A DNA stretch of 14,858 bases. It comes from an uncultured Collinsella sp. (GTDB taxonomy: Bacteria > Actinomycetota > Coriobacteriia > Coriobacteriales > Coriobacteriaceae). The notes under the pieces are model-generated. The model was not told the origin of the DNA. It searched no databases and saw only the letters and a program-made list of their open reading frames with translations. This document shows, in pieces, positions 1 through 5,828 of the stretch. Made by a program: the position numbers and the translations under genes. Numbering within the stretch: the stretch's first letter is position 1; every line of letters starts with the position of its first letter. Location: contig URVK01000016.1 of NCBI GenBank assembly GCA_900551305.1, positions 1 through 14,858 of the forward strand, read 5' to 3'.

Positions 1-1
1 C

Positions 2-1003
2 TCCTCCATTTGGGGCAACCCCGCTGCCACCGCTCCTTACTGCAAGGACAAGGACGGTCACGGTCCGGCGTGGAACAACTCCCTGTTCGAGGACAATGCC
101 GAGCACGGTCTGGGCATGGCCGTTGGCTATGAGGCCGTTCAGAAGAAGCTGATCGCTGCTACGCAGGAGATCATCGCCGCTGACGGTCCGTCCGACGAGC
201 TCAAGGCCGCCGGTCAGGCTTGGATCGACTCCGTCAACGACGCCGAGGCCTCTAAGACCGCTGCCGCCGCCTACGTTGCCGAGCTCGAGAAGTGCGGCTG
301 TGACGCTTCCAAGGCGATCCTCGCCGACAAGGCTTACCTCACCAAGAAGTCCTTCTGGATCTTCGGTGGCGACGGTTGGGCTTACGACATCGGCTTCGGT
401 GGCCTGGACCACGTCCTGGCTTCCGGCCACAACGTCAACGTCTTCGTCTTCGACACCGAGGTTTACTCCAACACCGGCGGTCAGGCCTCCAAGGCCTCGA
501 ACCTGGGCCAGGTTGCTCAGTTCGCCGCTGCCGGTAAGGTGACCAAGAAGAAGTCCCTTGCCGAGATTGCCATGAGCTACGGCTACGTCTACGTGGCGCA
601 GGTCGCCATGGGCGCCAACCCGGCTCAGACCCTCAAGGCCATCCACGAGGCCGAGGCCTACGACGGCCCGTCCCTCATCATCGGCTACAGCCCCTGCGAG
701 ATGCACTCCATCAAGAAGGGCGGCATGCAGAACTGCCAGGCCGAGATGAAGAAGGCTGTCGAGTGCGGTTACTGGAACCTCTTCCGCTTCAACCCCGAGG
801 CTGCTGCCGGCAAGAAGTTCTCGCTCGATTCCAAGGAGCCCGCGGGCGGTTATCAGGAGTTCCTGATGAACGAGGCCCGTTACGCTTCGCTGACGCGTTC
901 CTTCCCCGAGCGCGCCGAGGAGCTCTTCAAGGAGAACGAGCAGGCTGCCATGGACCGCTACGCTCACCTGCTGAAGCTCAAGATGGTGTACAACGAGGCC
1001 TAG
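2..1003 (+). CDS. nifJ: Pyruvate:ferredoxin (flavodoxin) oxidoreductase, C-terminal part
   Basis: The C-terminal 333 residues of a single-chain pyruvate:ferredoxin oxidoreductase, open at the window's left edge and ending at TAG. The family oxidises pyruvate with CoA to acetyl-CoA and CO2 and passes electrons through iron-sulfur clusters to ferredoxin or flavodoxin; it is cytosolic and typical of anaerobes. This part is the thiamine-diphosphate-binding domain. It begins SSIWGN and continues with the family-typical GPAWNNSLFEDNAEHGLGM (about residues 21-39). The TPP/Mg motif GDGWAYDIGFGG lies at 123-134, followed by DTEVYSNTGGQASKAS. Full-length enzymes are about 1,170-1,200 residues, so roughly 70% lies upstream, including the cluster domains. 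Codon use is extremely biased (almost only AAG for Lys, GAG for Glu), which suggests high expression. A strong terminator follows 51 bases after the stop. Confidence 0.97.
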   Translation, partial: SSIWGNPAATAPYCKDKDGHGPAWNNSLFEDNAEHGLGMAVGYEAVQKKLIAATQEIIAADGPSDELKAAGQAWIDSVNDAEASKTAAAAYVAELEKCGCDASKAILADKAYLTKKSFWIFGGDGWAYDIGFGGLDHVLASGHNVNVFVFDTEVYSNTGGQASKASNLGQVAQFAAAGKVTKKKSLAEIAMSYGYVYVAQVAMGANPAQTLKAIHEAEAYDGPSLIIGYSPCEMHSIKKGGMQNCQAEMKKAVECGYWNLFRFNPEAAAGKKFSLDSKEPAGGYQEFLMNEARYASLTRSFPERAEELFKENEQAAMDRYAHLLKLKMVYNEA

Positions 1004-1013
1004 GTCTCCCACC

Positions 1014-1138
1014 GCAGGATCTGAGGGCTGACCTTCGCGGACGTCCTCGGACATGAAAGAACCCCCGCTGCGCACTACGTGCGGCGGGGGTTCTTTCGTC
1101 CTGCGGAGTGTCCGCGAAGGTCAGCCCTCAGATCCTGC
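1014..1138. repeat. 29-bp perfect inverted repeat around the nifJ terminator
   Basis: Bases 1014-1042 are the exact reverse complement of 1110-1138 (29 of 29); the left arm begins gcaggatctgagggctgacc. Between the arms lies the separate terminator hairpin. An 11-base direct repeat, acgtcctcgga, occurs at 1041-1051 and again just outside the right arm at 1146-1156. As RNA the whole element would fold into a stem of about 125 bases with the terminator at its tip; as DNA it could form a cruciform. It may be a terminator-bearing interspersed repeat or a local duplication. The complementarity is seen directly; the role is not known. Confidence 0.85.
1055..1097 (+). terminator. Intrinsic terminator after nifJ
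   Basis: A perfect 14-bp stem pairs gaaagaacccccgc (1055-1068) with gcgggggttctttc (1084-1097). Five more base pairs (1071-1075 with 1079-1083) close a three-base loop, with two unpaired bases on the left side. The descending arm supplies the T-rich stretch ttcttt and the ascending arm the matching A-rich one, so it could stop transcription from either side. The position just behind nifJ fits its terminator. Confidence 0.85.
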
Positions 1139-1624
1139 TACGACTACGTCCTCGGATTGTGTGGGCTGATGAAGGACGTGGTTGTGGGGGCCTTTTGTCC
1201 CTTTCGCTGTTTCGCGCCTTTGGCGCGAAACCACGCGCTGCTTTGGGATACGGGGGAGGACAGGGTTGCTGCCGTCTTTTGTCCCCGTGCTTTGGGGCTG
1301 GTTGCCTTTTTGGAGCTCATCTTTATTCCTTATGCTGAATGAAAAGCCCCATGTTTTTGCAGGGGTGCATACTCGTCTTATTAATGCATAGAATCTCGTA
1401 TAGTGCGAGTAAGATATTACGCTGTCTGTTTTGTGTTTAGCAGAGATATAGTTTGCATAATCTGGTCGAATCCCTGCTCTATTAAAATAAAGTCGCACGT
1501 AAATGGCGTAGATATGCCTAAGCTGGGGTTCTGTACGCTGAGCGGGTAAAAATGACCGTTCACCGTTCAACTGTTTTCAAAATGAATAAAATAAGGGATA
1601 ACAGGAATATAAACCTTAATAAAC
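1139..1624. other. Non-coding spacer between nifJ and arcC
   Basis: About 490 bases with no credible gene and clearly higher AT content than the flanking genes, especially from 1320 on. Structures seen: a 10-bp hairpin at 1209-1231 (arms gtttcgcgcc and ggcgcgaaac, loop ttt, no T-run behind it); the word cttttgtccc twice (1192-1201 and 1276-1285); a small hairpin of four C and four G at 1283-1297; and a tandem ACCGTTC repeat at 1555-1568. The weak open frames here show no domain or convincing start. It may hold regulatory DNA or a small RNA, but I recognise none. Confidence 0.5.
1555..1568 (+). promoter_or_regulatory. Tandem ACCGTTC repeat, possible regulator half-sites
   Basis: Two head-to-tail copies of ACCGTTC (1555-1561 and 1562-1568) lie about 60 bases upstream of the proposed arcC -35 box. 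The word resembles the half-site reported for LytTR regulators (roughly [TA][AC][CA]GTTN[AG][TG]), matching 8 of 9 positions in each copy. Known LytTR sites are direct repeats with a longer spacer of about 10-13 bases, so the match is weak. Confidence 0.2.
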
Positions 1625-1653
1625 TTGTGTATCGCACGGACACGGGTTATTAA
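1625..1653 (+). promoter_or_regulatory. Putative sigma-70-type promoter of arcC
   Basis: TTGTGT (1625-1630) and TATTAA (1648-1653) are separated by exactly 17 bases, which would start transcription near 1660 and give a leader of about 30 bases before the arcC ATG. The heptamer ttaataa at 1616-1622 is the reverse complement of ttattaa at 1647-1653, so an inverted repeat brackets the -35 box and could be an operator. Both are inferences from sequence pattern. Confidence 0.45.
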
Positions 1654-1688
1654 TGGGTTGTAGGCCTTTTACAGAAAGGATTCCAGCA

Positions 1689-2651
1689 ATGTCTAAGCCT
1701 CTTGGCAAGCCCGATCGTATTGTCGTCGCCCTTGGCGGCAACGCCCTCGGCAACAACCCCGTTGAGCAGATCGAGGCCGTGAGCAACACCGCTCACGCTC
1801 TTCTCGGCCTGATCGAGCAGGGTAACGAGATCATCATCACCCACGGCAACGGCCCGCAGGTCGGCATGATCCAGAACGCCTTCGCCGCTGCCCACGACGC
1901 CATCGGCACCCCCGAGATGCCGCTGCCCGAGTGCGGCGCCATGTCCCAGGGCTACATTGGTTATCACCTGCAGCAGGGCATCGGCCGCGAGATGCACAAG
2001 CGCTATAAGCGTTGGCACGCCGCCACCGTCGTCACCCAGATCGAGTGCGACCCGGATGATCCCGCGTTCAAGAACCCGACTAAGCCGATCGGCCCCTTCT
2101 ATACCGAGGAGCAGGCCAAGGAGTTCATGGCCGAGGATCCCTCCAAGGTCTTCGTCGAGGATTCCGGCCGCGGCTGGCGTCGCGTCGTCGCTTCCCCCGA
2201 TCCCAAGAAGATCGTCGAGGCTGACTCCATCCTCAACCTGCTCGACAACGAGTTCATCGTCATCGCCTGCGGTGGCGGCGGCATCCCCGTCGTCCGCGAC
2301 TACGAGAACAAGGGCTGCTACAAGGGCGTTCCCGCCGTCATCGACAAGGACCTGGGCGGCGAGCTGCTGGCCGAGGACTGCGATGCTGACGTTCTGTTCC
2401 TGCTGACCGCCGTTGAGCATGTCGCCATCAACTTTGGCAAGCCCAACCAGGAGGAGCTCGAGGAGCTCACCGCCGACGAGGCCGAGCGCCTGGCCGACGA
2501 GGGTCAGTTCGGCAAGGGTTCCATGGAGCCCAAGGTCCGCGCTGCCATCAAGTTCGCCCGTTCCCGCAAGGGCCGCACCTGCATCATCGGTGCTCTGGAC
2601 AAGGCCGCCGAGACCATGGCCGGCCTCTCCGGTACCCGCATCCACGAGTAG
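1689..2651 (+). CDS. arcC: Carbamate kinase
   Basis: A 320-residue carbamate kinase of the amino-acid kinase fold, close to the usual length of about 310. It reversibly converts carbamoyl phosphate and ADP to carbamate (then ammonia and CO2) and ATP, the energy-yielding last step of the arginine deiminase and related pathways, in the cytosol. Visible motifs are the nucleotide-binding ALGGNAL (14-20), THGNGPQVG (51-59), CGGGGIPV (194-201), VIDKDLGGELLA (217-228) and GSMEPKVRAAI (277-287). The ATG at 1689 is chosen because agaaagga (1673-1680) sits eight bases before it; an in-frame ATG 36 bases earlier lacks a ribosome binding site and overlaps the promoter. No arcA or arcB is next to it, so the source of carbamoyl phosphate is not shown. 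It stands alone, with promoter and terminator, and has highly biased codons like nifJ. Confidence 0.96.
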   Translation: MSKPLGKPDRIVVALGGNALGNNPVEQIEAVSNTAHALLGLIEQGNEIIITHGNGPQVGMIQNAFAAAHDAIGTPEMPLPECGAMSQGYIGYHLQQGIGREMHKRYKRWHAATVVTQIECDPDDPAFKNPTKPIGPFYTEEQAKEFMAEDPSKVFVEDSGRGWRRVVASPDPKKIVEADSILNLLDNEFIVIACGGGGIPVVRDYENKGCYKGVPAVIDKDLGGELLAEDCDADVLFLLTAVEHVAINFGKPNQEELEELTADEAERLADEGQFGKGSMEPKVRAAIKFARSRKGRTCIIGALDKAAETMAGLSGTRIHE

Positions 2652-2673
2652 TCTCTACTCTGTTGCATCTCTC

Positions 2674-2697
2674 GTGGGCGCCAGGCAAAGCGCCCAC
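2674..2697 (+). other. Hairpin just behind arcC
   Basis: An 8-bp perfect stem, gtgggcgc (2674-2681) with gcgcccac (2690-2697), closes an eight-base loop 22 bases after the arcC stop. It has no T-run and precedes the true terminator by 20 bases, so it may protect the mRNA 3' end or be a first pausing hairpin. Confidence 0.5.
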
Positions 2698-2716
2698 AAA
2701 CTAGCCTCTCTTCATG

Positions 2717-2753
2717 AGCCCCGCAGTCCGCTCCGACTGCGGGGCTTTTGTTT
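2717..2753 (+). terminator. Intrinsic terminator of arcC
   Basis: A perfect 12-bp GC-rich stem, agccccgcagtc (2717-2728) with gactgcggggct (2735-2746), has a six-base loop and is followed by a T-rich tail, ttttgttt. Its place 65 bases after the arcC stop marks it as the arcC terminator. Confidence 0.9.
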
Positions 2754-2781
2754 CAACCCGGCACTTAGGGACGTTCCTTTC

Positions 2782-2851
2782 CTGCCGGCAGCATGGGACA
2801 GTCCTTAAAGGCTGTCCCCAACGACCACTCATTTAAGTCTGTCCCCAATGA
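2782..2851. repeat. REP-like cluster with GGGGACAG repeats
   Basis: The motif tgtccccaa(c/t)ga occurs twice in direct orientation (around 2814-2824 and 2841-2851), each preceded by a t/a-rich word (ccttaaagg and catttaag). An inverted copy, gggacagtcctta, begins at 2795 and can pair with the first as a hairpin (gggacag 2795-2801 with ctgtccc 2812-2818). A perfect 10-bp palindrome, ctgccggcag, lies at 2782-2791. The last copy ends right at the stop of the minus-strand peptidase gene. Such short palindromic clusters between convergent genes are typical of REP elements; membership in a dispersed family cannot be shown from one window. Confidence 0.5.
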
Positions 2852-3886
2852 TTAGTAGTAGGCCCACATGGCTTCGATTTCATTGAGGACTTCTACGACG
2901 CCCCAGCGGCGGGCGCTGCGGCTTTGCGAGTTGGGGTCGTAGACTCCCACTTGATCGGCATCGTCGATGCCCCAGAGCACGATATAGTGTCCAACGCTGG
3001 TAAAGGTTCCGGGACGAACCGATGCGATGATGGGTGCGCCCGAGCGCAGCGCCTGGGTGATGGAGCTGCGATCGATATGGAGCTCAGTTCCGTTAAGGCC
3101 CAGCTGCCATGCGCCGCTCGTCATAAACGACCACTCGGTGGCGCCGGTGGGCGCATAGTTGCCCGCCTCGGAAAGAGCGCACATATCGACCGGCGTCATA
3201 TCGGTGTGGCCGGTCTTATAGATGTAGACCATGGTAAGACAGGTAGGGCCGCAGGCATTTTGGCGGATGGTACCGCCGGCGTAGGGCAGCTCCGACCATG
3301 CCGGGTCAATCTGATAGATGTGGGGCATGGTGCCGGCTTGCCACTGCGAACGCGGGGTCGAAAACGCAAACGAATAGCCGGGCGCGACCGGGGCCTTGAG
3401 CAGCTTATCCTCGGCGGTTGGATCGAGGCCGGCCGAGCCGTGGGACATACAGGAGCTCATAAGCACAAAGACCAGACAGGTGAGGATAGAGCACAGTGCG
3501 AGGCGAGGTCGACGAGCTGACAGGGCGGGGGCATTCACGTACGATGTCGAGCGGTAAGGCTTGCCGTCGCGTCCGCCTTGGGGATGCGAAAAGAAGCGGT
3601 TGATATGGATGCCGGGCTGACGTGCGCCGTTGCGGCGCAGTTGCGGAACCTCGGCGTAACGCTGTCGAGTGCGCGCGCCCAAGCGGCTATCTTGCTGCGC
3701 GCTTGTGGCCGTACTCGGACGGCCGCTCTGCCGTGTTCTGCTTGTCTGCTGCCGAGACGAAGGTCTGGGTTGCTCTTGAGGGCGTTGCGGATTGCTGCTC
3801 GTGGCCCTTCTGGGCGTCGGCGTGGTACGGCCAGCAAGGCGAACACTTTGTCGCCGTTGATCACCGTCGTTGTATCCGTATGCCAT
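2852..3886 (-). CDS. Membrane-anchored C39-like cysteine peptidase domain protein
   Basis: 344 residues on the minus strand. Residues 1-128 are a basic, low-complexity tail rich in Arg, Gln, Ser, Thr and Pro, probably disordered. One hydrophobic helix follows at about 129-147 (LALCSILTCLVFVLMSSCM), then an external domain of about 195 residues. That domain fits the Peptidase_C39_2 / papain-like group: oxyanion Gln209 and candidate catalytic Cys212 in QNACGPTC, His300 in SVGHYIVLWG, and Asp317 in VYDPNS. By family knowledge it would cleave or bind peptides or cell-wall material outside the membrane; the substrate is unknown and it lacks the ABC-transporter part of bacteriocin exporters. The start has an aaggcgg ribosome site five bases upstream on its strand. 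Codon use is less biased than in the flanking metabolic genes, which suggests low expression. It is convergent with arcC and divergent from the permease. Confidence 0.75.
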   Translation of the reverse strand: MAYGYNDGDQRRQSVRLAGRTTPTPRRATSSNPQRPQEQPRPSSRQQTSRTRQSGRPSTATSAQQDSRLGARTRQRYAEVPQLRRNGARQPGIHINRFFSHPQGGRDGKPYRSTSYVNAPALSARRPRLALCSILTCLVFVLMSSCMSHGSAGLDPTAEDKLLKAPVAPGYSFAFSTPRSQWQAGTMPHIYQIDPAWSELPYAGGTIRQNACGPTCLTMVYIYKTGHTDMTPVDMCALSEAGNYAPTGATEWSFMTSGAWQLGLNGTELHIDRSSITQALRSGAPIIASVRPGTFTSVGHYIVLWGIDDADQVGVYDPNSQSRSARRWGVVEVLNEIEAMWAYY

Positions 3887-4245
3887 TCGTACCGCCTTGT
3901 CTCATGTATAACCTGTCTATCCTACAAAAAAGATGTGCAACAAAGGGGTCTGCGCGTCAAAAGCTCGGTAAACGGTACGAAAGGCGCAAAACACACGGCC
4001 TCAAAAACATCTCTATATGCGTCCGATGAGCGTACGCCCGTCGGGCGGGCGGCAACAATGGGCTGCAAACTGTGCCGTTCGTCCCAAAAATGGCGCCGCT
4101 CGTTTTGCAGTTCTGCCATCGGTCGAGCTACAAGCGGCGCTGCTGTGCCAAGGCCGTATCTTAAAGCCACGGAATAAAAGCGCGCGGCAAAACGGACCGC
4201 GCAAGGGGTGACGCCAAGGGCGTCAAAAAGGAAAGGAGGGGAACA
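3887..4245. other. Divergent spacer and permease leader
   Basis: 359 bases between the divergent peptidase and permease genes, without a credible gene. On the minus strand, TATACA (plus positions 3905-3910) could be the -10 box of the peptidase gene; no good -35 box is seen. On the plus strand are a perfect odd palindrome, cgcccgtcgggcg; a long-range pairing of ctgcaaa (4063-4069) with tttgcag (4104-4110); and a 7-bp hairpin (tgacgcc 4209-4215, ggcgtca 4219-4225) just before the strong permease ribosome site gaaaggaggg (4231-4240). This may be a structured leader, but it matches no riboswitch or T-box that I recognise. Confidence 0.4.
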
Positions 4246-5697
4246 ATGGCGGACAAGAACGCAGAAGTTGCAGTCGAGGGTAACGGCGGCATGAAGAAAA
4301 CGCTTTCGCTCTGGAACTTCTTCACCATCGGTTTCGGTGCCATCATCGGTACCGGTTGGGTTCTGCAGGTCGGCGACTGGATGGTCGTGGGCGGCGGTCC
4401 CGTTCCCGCTATGATCGCATTCCTCTTGGGTGCAATCTTCCTCGTGCCCGTCGGAGCTGTTTTCGGTGAGCTCACGGCTGCTATCCCCATCTCGGGCGGC
4501 ATCGTCGAGTATGTCGATCGTAGCTTTGGCCGTACGCTGAGCTACATCACCGGTTGGCTCCTGGCCCTGGGCAACGGCATCCTGTGCCCGTGGGAGGCCA
4601 TCGCCATCTCGACCCTCGTGTCCGAGATGTTCGGTAGCCTGCCCGGTCTTGAGTGGCTGCGCGCCGTCAAGCTCTACACCATCCTGGGCGCCGACGTTTA
4701 CCTGTTCCCAACGCTGATCGCGCTCGGCTTTGCAGTCTACGTCATCTTCCTCAACTTCCGCGGTGCCAGTTCGGCCGCCAAGCTCCAGGCCTTCCTGACC
4801 AAGGCCCTGCTCTGCGGCATGCTGCTCGCCATGGGCGTCTCGCTGTTCACCGGCTCGCCGGACAACGCCATGCCCGTGTTCTCCCAGGTCGCCGGTGCTG
4901 GCGGCGGCAAGGCCGCTACCGAGAGCACCAGCCTGTTCGCCGGCATCGTGTCGGTCCTGGTTCTGACCCCGTTCTTCTACGCCGGTTTCGACACCATTCC
5001 TCAGCAGGCTGAGGAAGCAGCCGAGGGCCTCAACTGGAACAAGTTCGGCAAGATCATCTCCCTGGCCCTGCTGGCCGCCGGCGGCTTCTACATGGTCTGC
5101 ATCTACTCGTTCGGCACCATCCTCGACTGGCATGAGTTTGTTAAGAGTCCGGTTCCCGCGCTTGCCTGCCTCAAGGGCATCAACATGCTCCTGTACCTGG
5201 CCATGCTCGTCATCGCCACGCTTGGACCCATGGGCCCGATGAACTCCTTCTACGGCGCCACGAGCCGCATCATGCTCGCCATGGGCCGCAAGGGCCAGCT
5301 GCCCGAGAAATTCGCCGAGGTCGACCCCAAGTCCGGCGCTCCCAAGCTCGCCTGCGTCGTTCTGGGCGTCATCACCGTCATCGGTCCGTTCCTGGGCAAG
5401 AACATGCTCATCCCCCTGACCAACGTGTCGGCTCTCGCCTTCATCTTCTCCTGCGGCATGGTCGCGCTCGCATGCCTGCGCATGCGCTTCACCGAGCCCG
5501 ACCTGCCTCGTCCCTACGAGGTGCCCGGCGGCAAGTTTGGCATCGGCCTCGCTATCGCCGCCTGCGCCATCATCATCGGCCTGCTTGTGATTCCGTTCTC
5601 TCCCGCCTCCCTCAACATGGTGGAGTGGAGCATCGTGATCGGCTGGTTGGCTATTGGCCTGGCCCTCATGGCTTTCACCAATTCCCGTAAAAAGTAA
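4246..5697 (+). CDS. APC-family amino-acid permease
   Basis: A 483-residue integral membrane transporter of the amino acid-polyamine-organocation (APC) superfamily, of normal length with about 12 hydrophobic segments. The helix-1 signature GFGAIIGTGW (29-38), where the unwound segment binds the substrate amino group, and the helix-6 signature FYAGFDTIPQQAEE (244-257) are both clear. GELTAAIPISGG (74-85) is also typical. The start is fixed by gaaaggaggg six bases before the ATG. The family takes up amino acids by proton or sodium symport or by exchange; the substrate cannot be read here. The next gene downstream is an amidohydrolase on the same strand with no T-tailed terminator between them, so the two probably act together, the permease importing a substrate for the hydrolase or exchanging a product. 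Codon bias is strong, suggesting good expression. Confidence 0.9.
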   Translation: MADKNAEVAVEGNGGMKKTLSLWNFFTIGFGAIIGTGWVLQVGDWMVVGGGPVPAMIAFLLGAIFLVPVGAVFGELTAAIPISGGIVEYVDRSFGRTLSYITGWLLALGNGILCPWEAIAISTLVSEMFGSLPGLEWLRAVKLYTILGADVYLFPTLIALGFAVYVIFLNFRGASSAAKLQAFLTKALLCGMLLAMGVSLFTGSPDNAMPVFSQVAGAGGGKAATESTSLFAGIVSVLVLTPFFYAGFDTIPQQAEEAAEGLNWNKFGKIISLALLAAGGFYMVCIYSFGTILDWHEFVKSPVPALACLKGINMLLYLAMLVIATLGPMGPMNSFYGATSRIMLAMGRKGQLPEKFAEVDPKSGAPKLACVVLGVITVIGPFLGKNMLIPLTNVSALAFIFSCGMVALACLRMRFTEPDLPRPYEVPGGKFGIGLAIAACAIIIGLLVIPFSPASLNMVEWSIVIGWLAIGLALMAFTNSRKK

Positions 5698-5703
5698 CGC
5701 CGA

Positions 5704-5755
5704 GCCGGGGCGGATCGGGTGCGCGGGACCCTCTCTCCCGCGCACCGAACCCGGC
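5704..5755 (+). other. Long GC-rich intercistronic hairpin without T-run
   Basis: An 11-bp perfect stem, ggtgcgcggga (5718-5728) with tcccgcgcacc (5736-5746), sits inside a 6-bp outer stem, gccggg (5704-5709) with cccggc (5750-5755). The sequence after it, accacttgggtagc, lacks a T-run, so it is a poor intrinsic terminator. It begins seven bases after the permease stop and may stabilise the permease mRNA or lower transcription into the amidohydrolase. Confidence 0.6.
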
Positions 5756-5760
5756 ACCAC

Positions 5761-5824
5761 TTGGGTAGCTTTGTGAGGCCTTAACCCAACACGGCCTCGC
5801 CCACTATATGGATCCATAAGGAGG
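5761..5824 (+). promoter_or_regulatory. Candidate structured leader of the amidohydrolase (pseudoknot and palindrome)
   Basis: Two 6-bp pairings interleave: ttgggt (5761-5766) with acccaa (5784-5789), and gaggcc (5775-5780) with ggcctc (5793-5798). Their order (first strand 1, first strand 2, second strand 1, second strand 2) is that of an H-type pseudoknot with loops of 8, 3 and 3 bases; the two stems could also compete. A perfect 12-bp palindrome, tatggatccata (5807-5818), follows and touches the ribosome site aaggagg (5818-5824), four bases before the ATG at 5829. This could control translation; no known riboswitch class is recognised. Confidence 0.35.
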
Positions 5825-5828
5825 AACC

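Noticed and set aside
1209..1231. 10-bp hairpin with TTT loop as a terminator
   Set aside because: No T-run follows it and no gene ends just before it; nifJ already has a strong terminator.
1461..1477. tRNA T-arm-like word ggtcgaatccc
   Set aside because: It lacks one base of the usual T-loop sequence, and no matching acceptor stem, D-arm or anticodon arm is found in the 70 bases before it.
1121..1570. Minus-strand open frame of 149 codons in the nifJ-arcC gap
   Set aside because: It begins at TTG without a convincing ribosome site, runs into the inverted repeat at its end, and matches no family I know. Its composition is unlike that of the neighbouring genes.
1650..2645. Minus-strand open frame covering arcC
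   Set aside because: It is an antisense shadow of a gene with complete carbamate kinase motifs; its translation is repetitive in Leu, Gly, Asp and Val with no recognisable domain.
3922..5817. Very long minus-strand open frame (about 630 codons) opposite the permease
   Set aside because: It mirrors the permease codon by codon, has a low-complexity Gly/Asp/Glu/His-rich translation and no domain, and the permease frame has clear APC motifs. Long antisense frames are expected in GC-rich genes with few rare codons.
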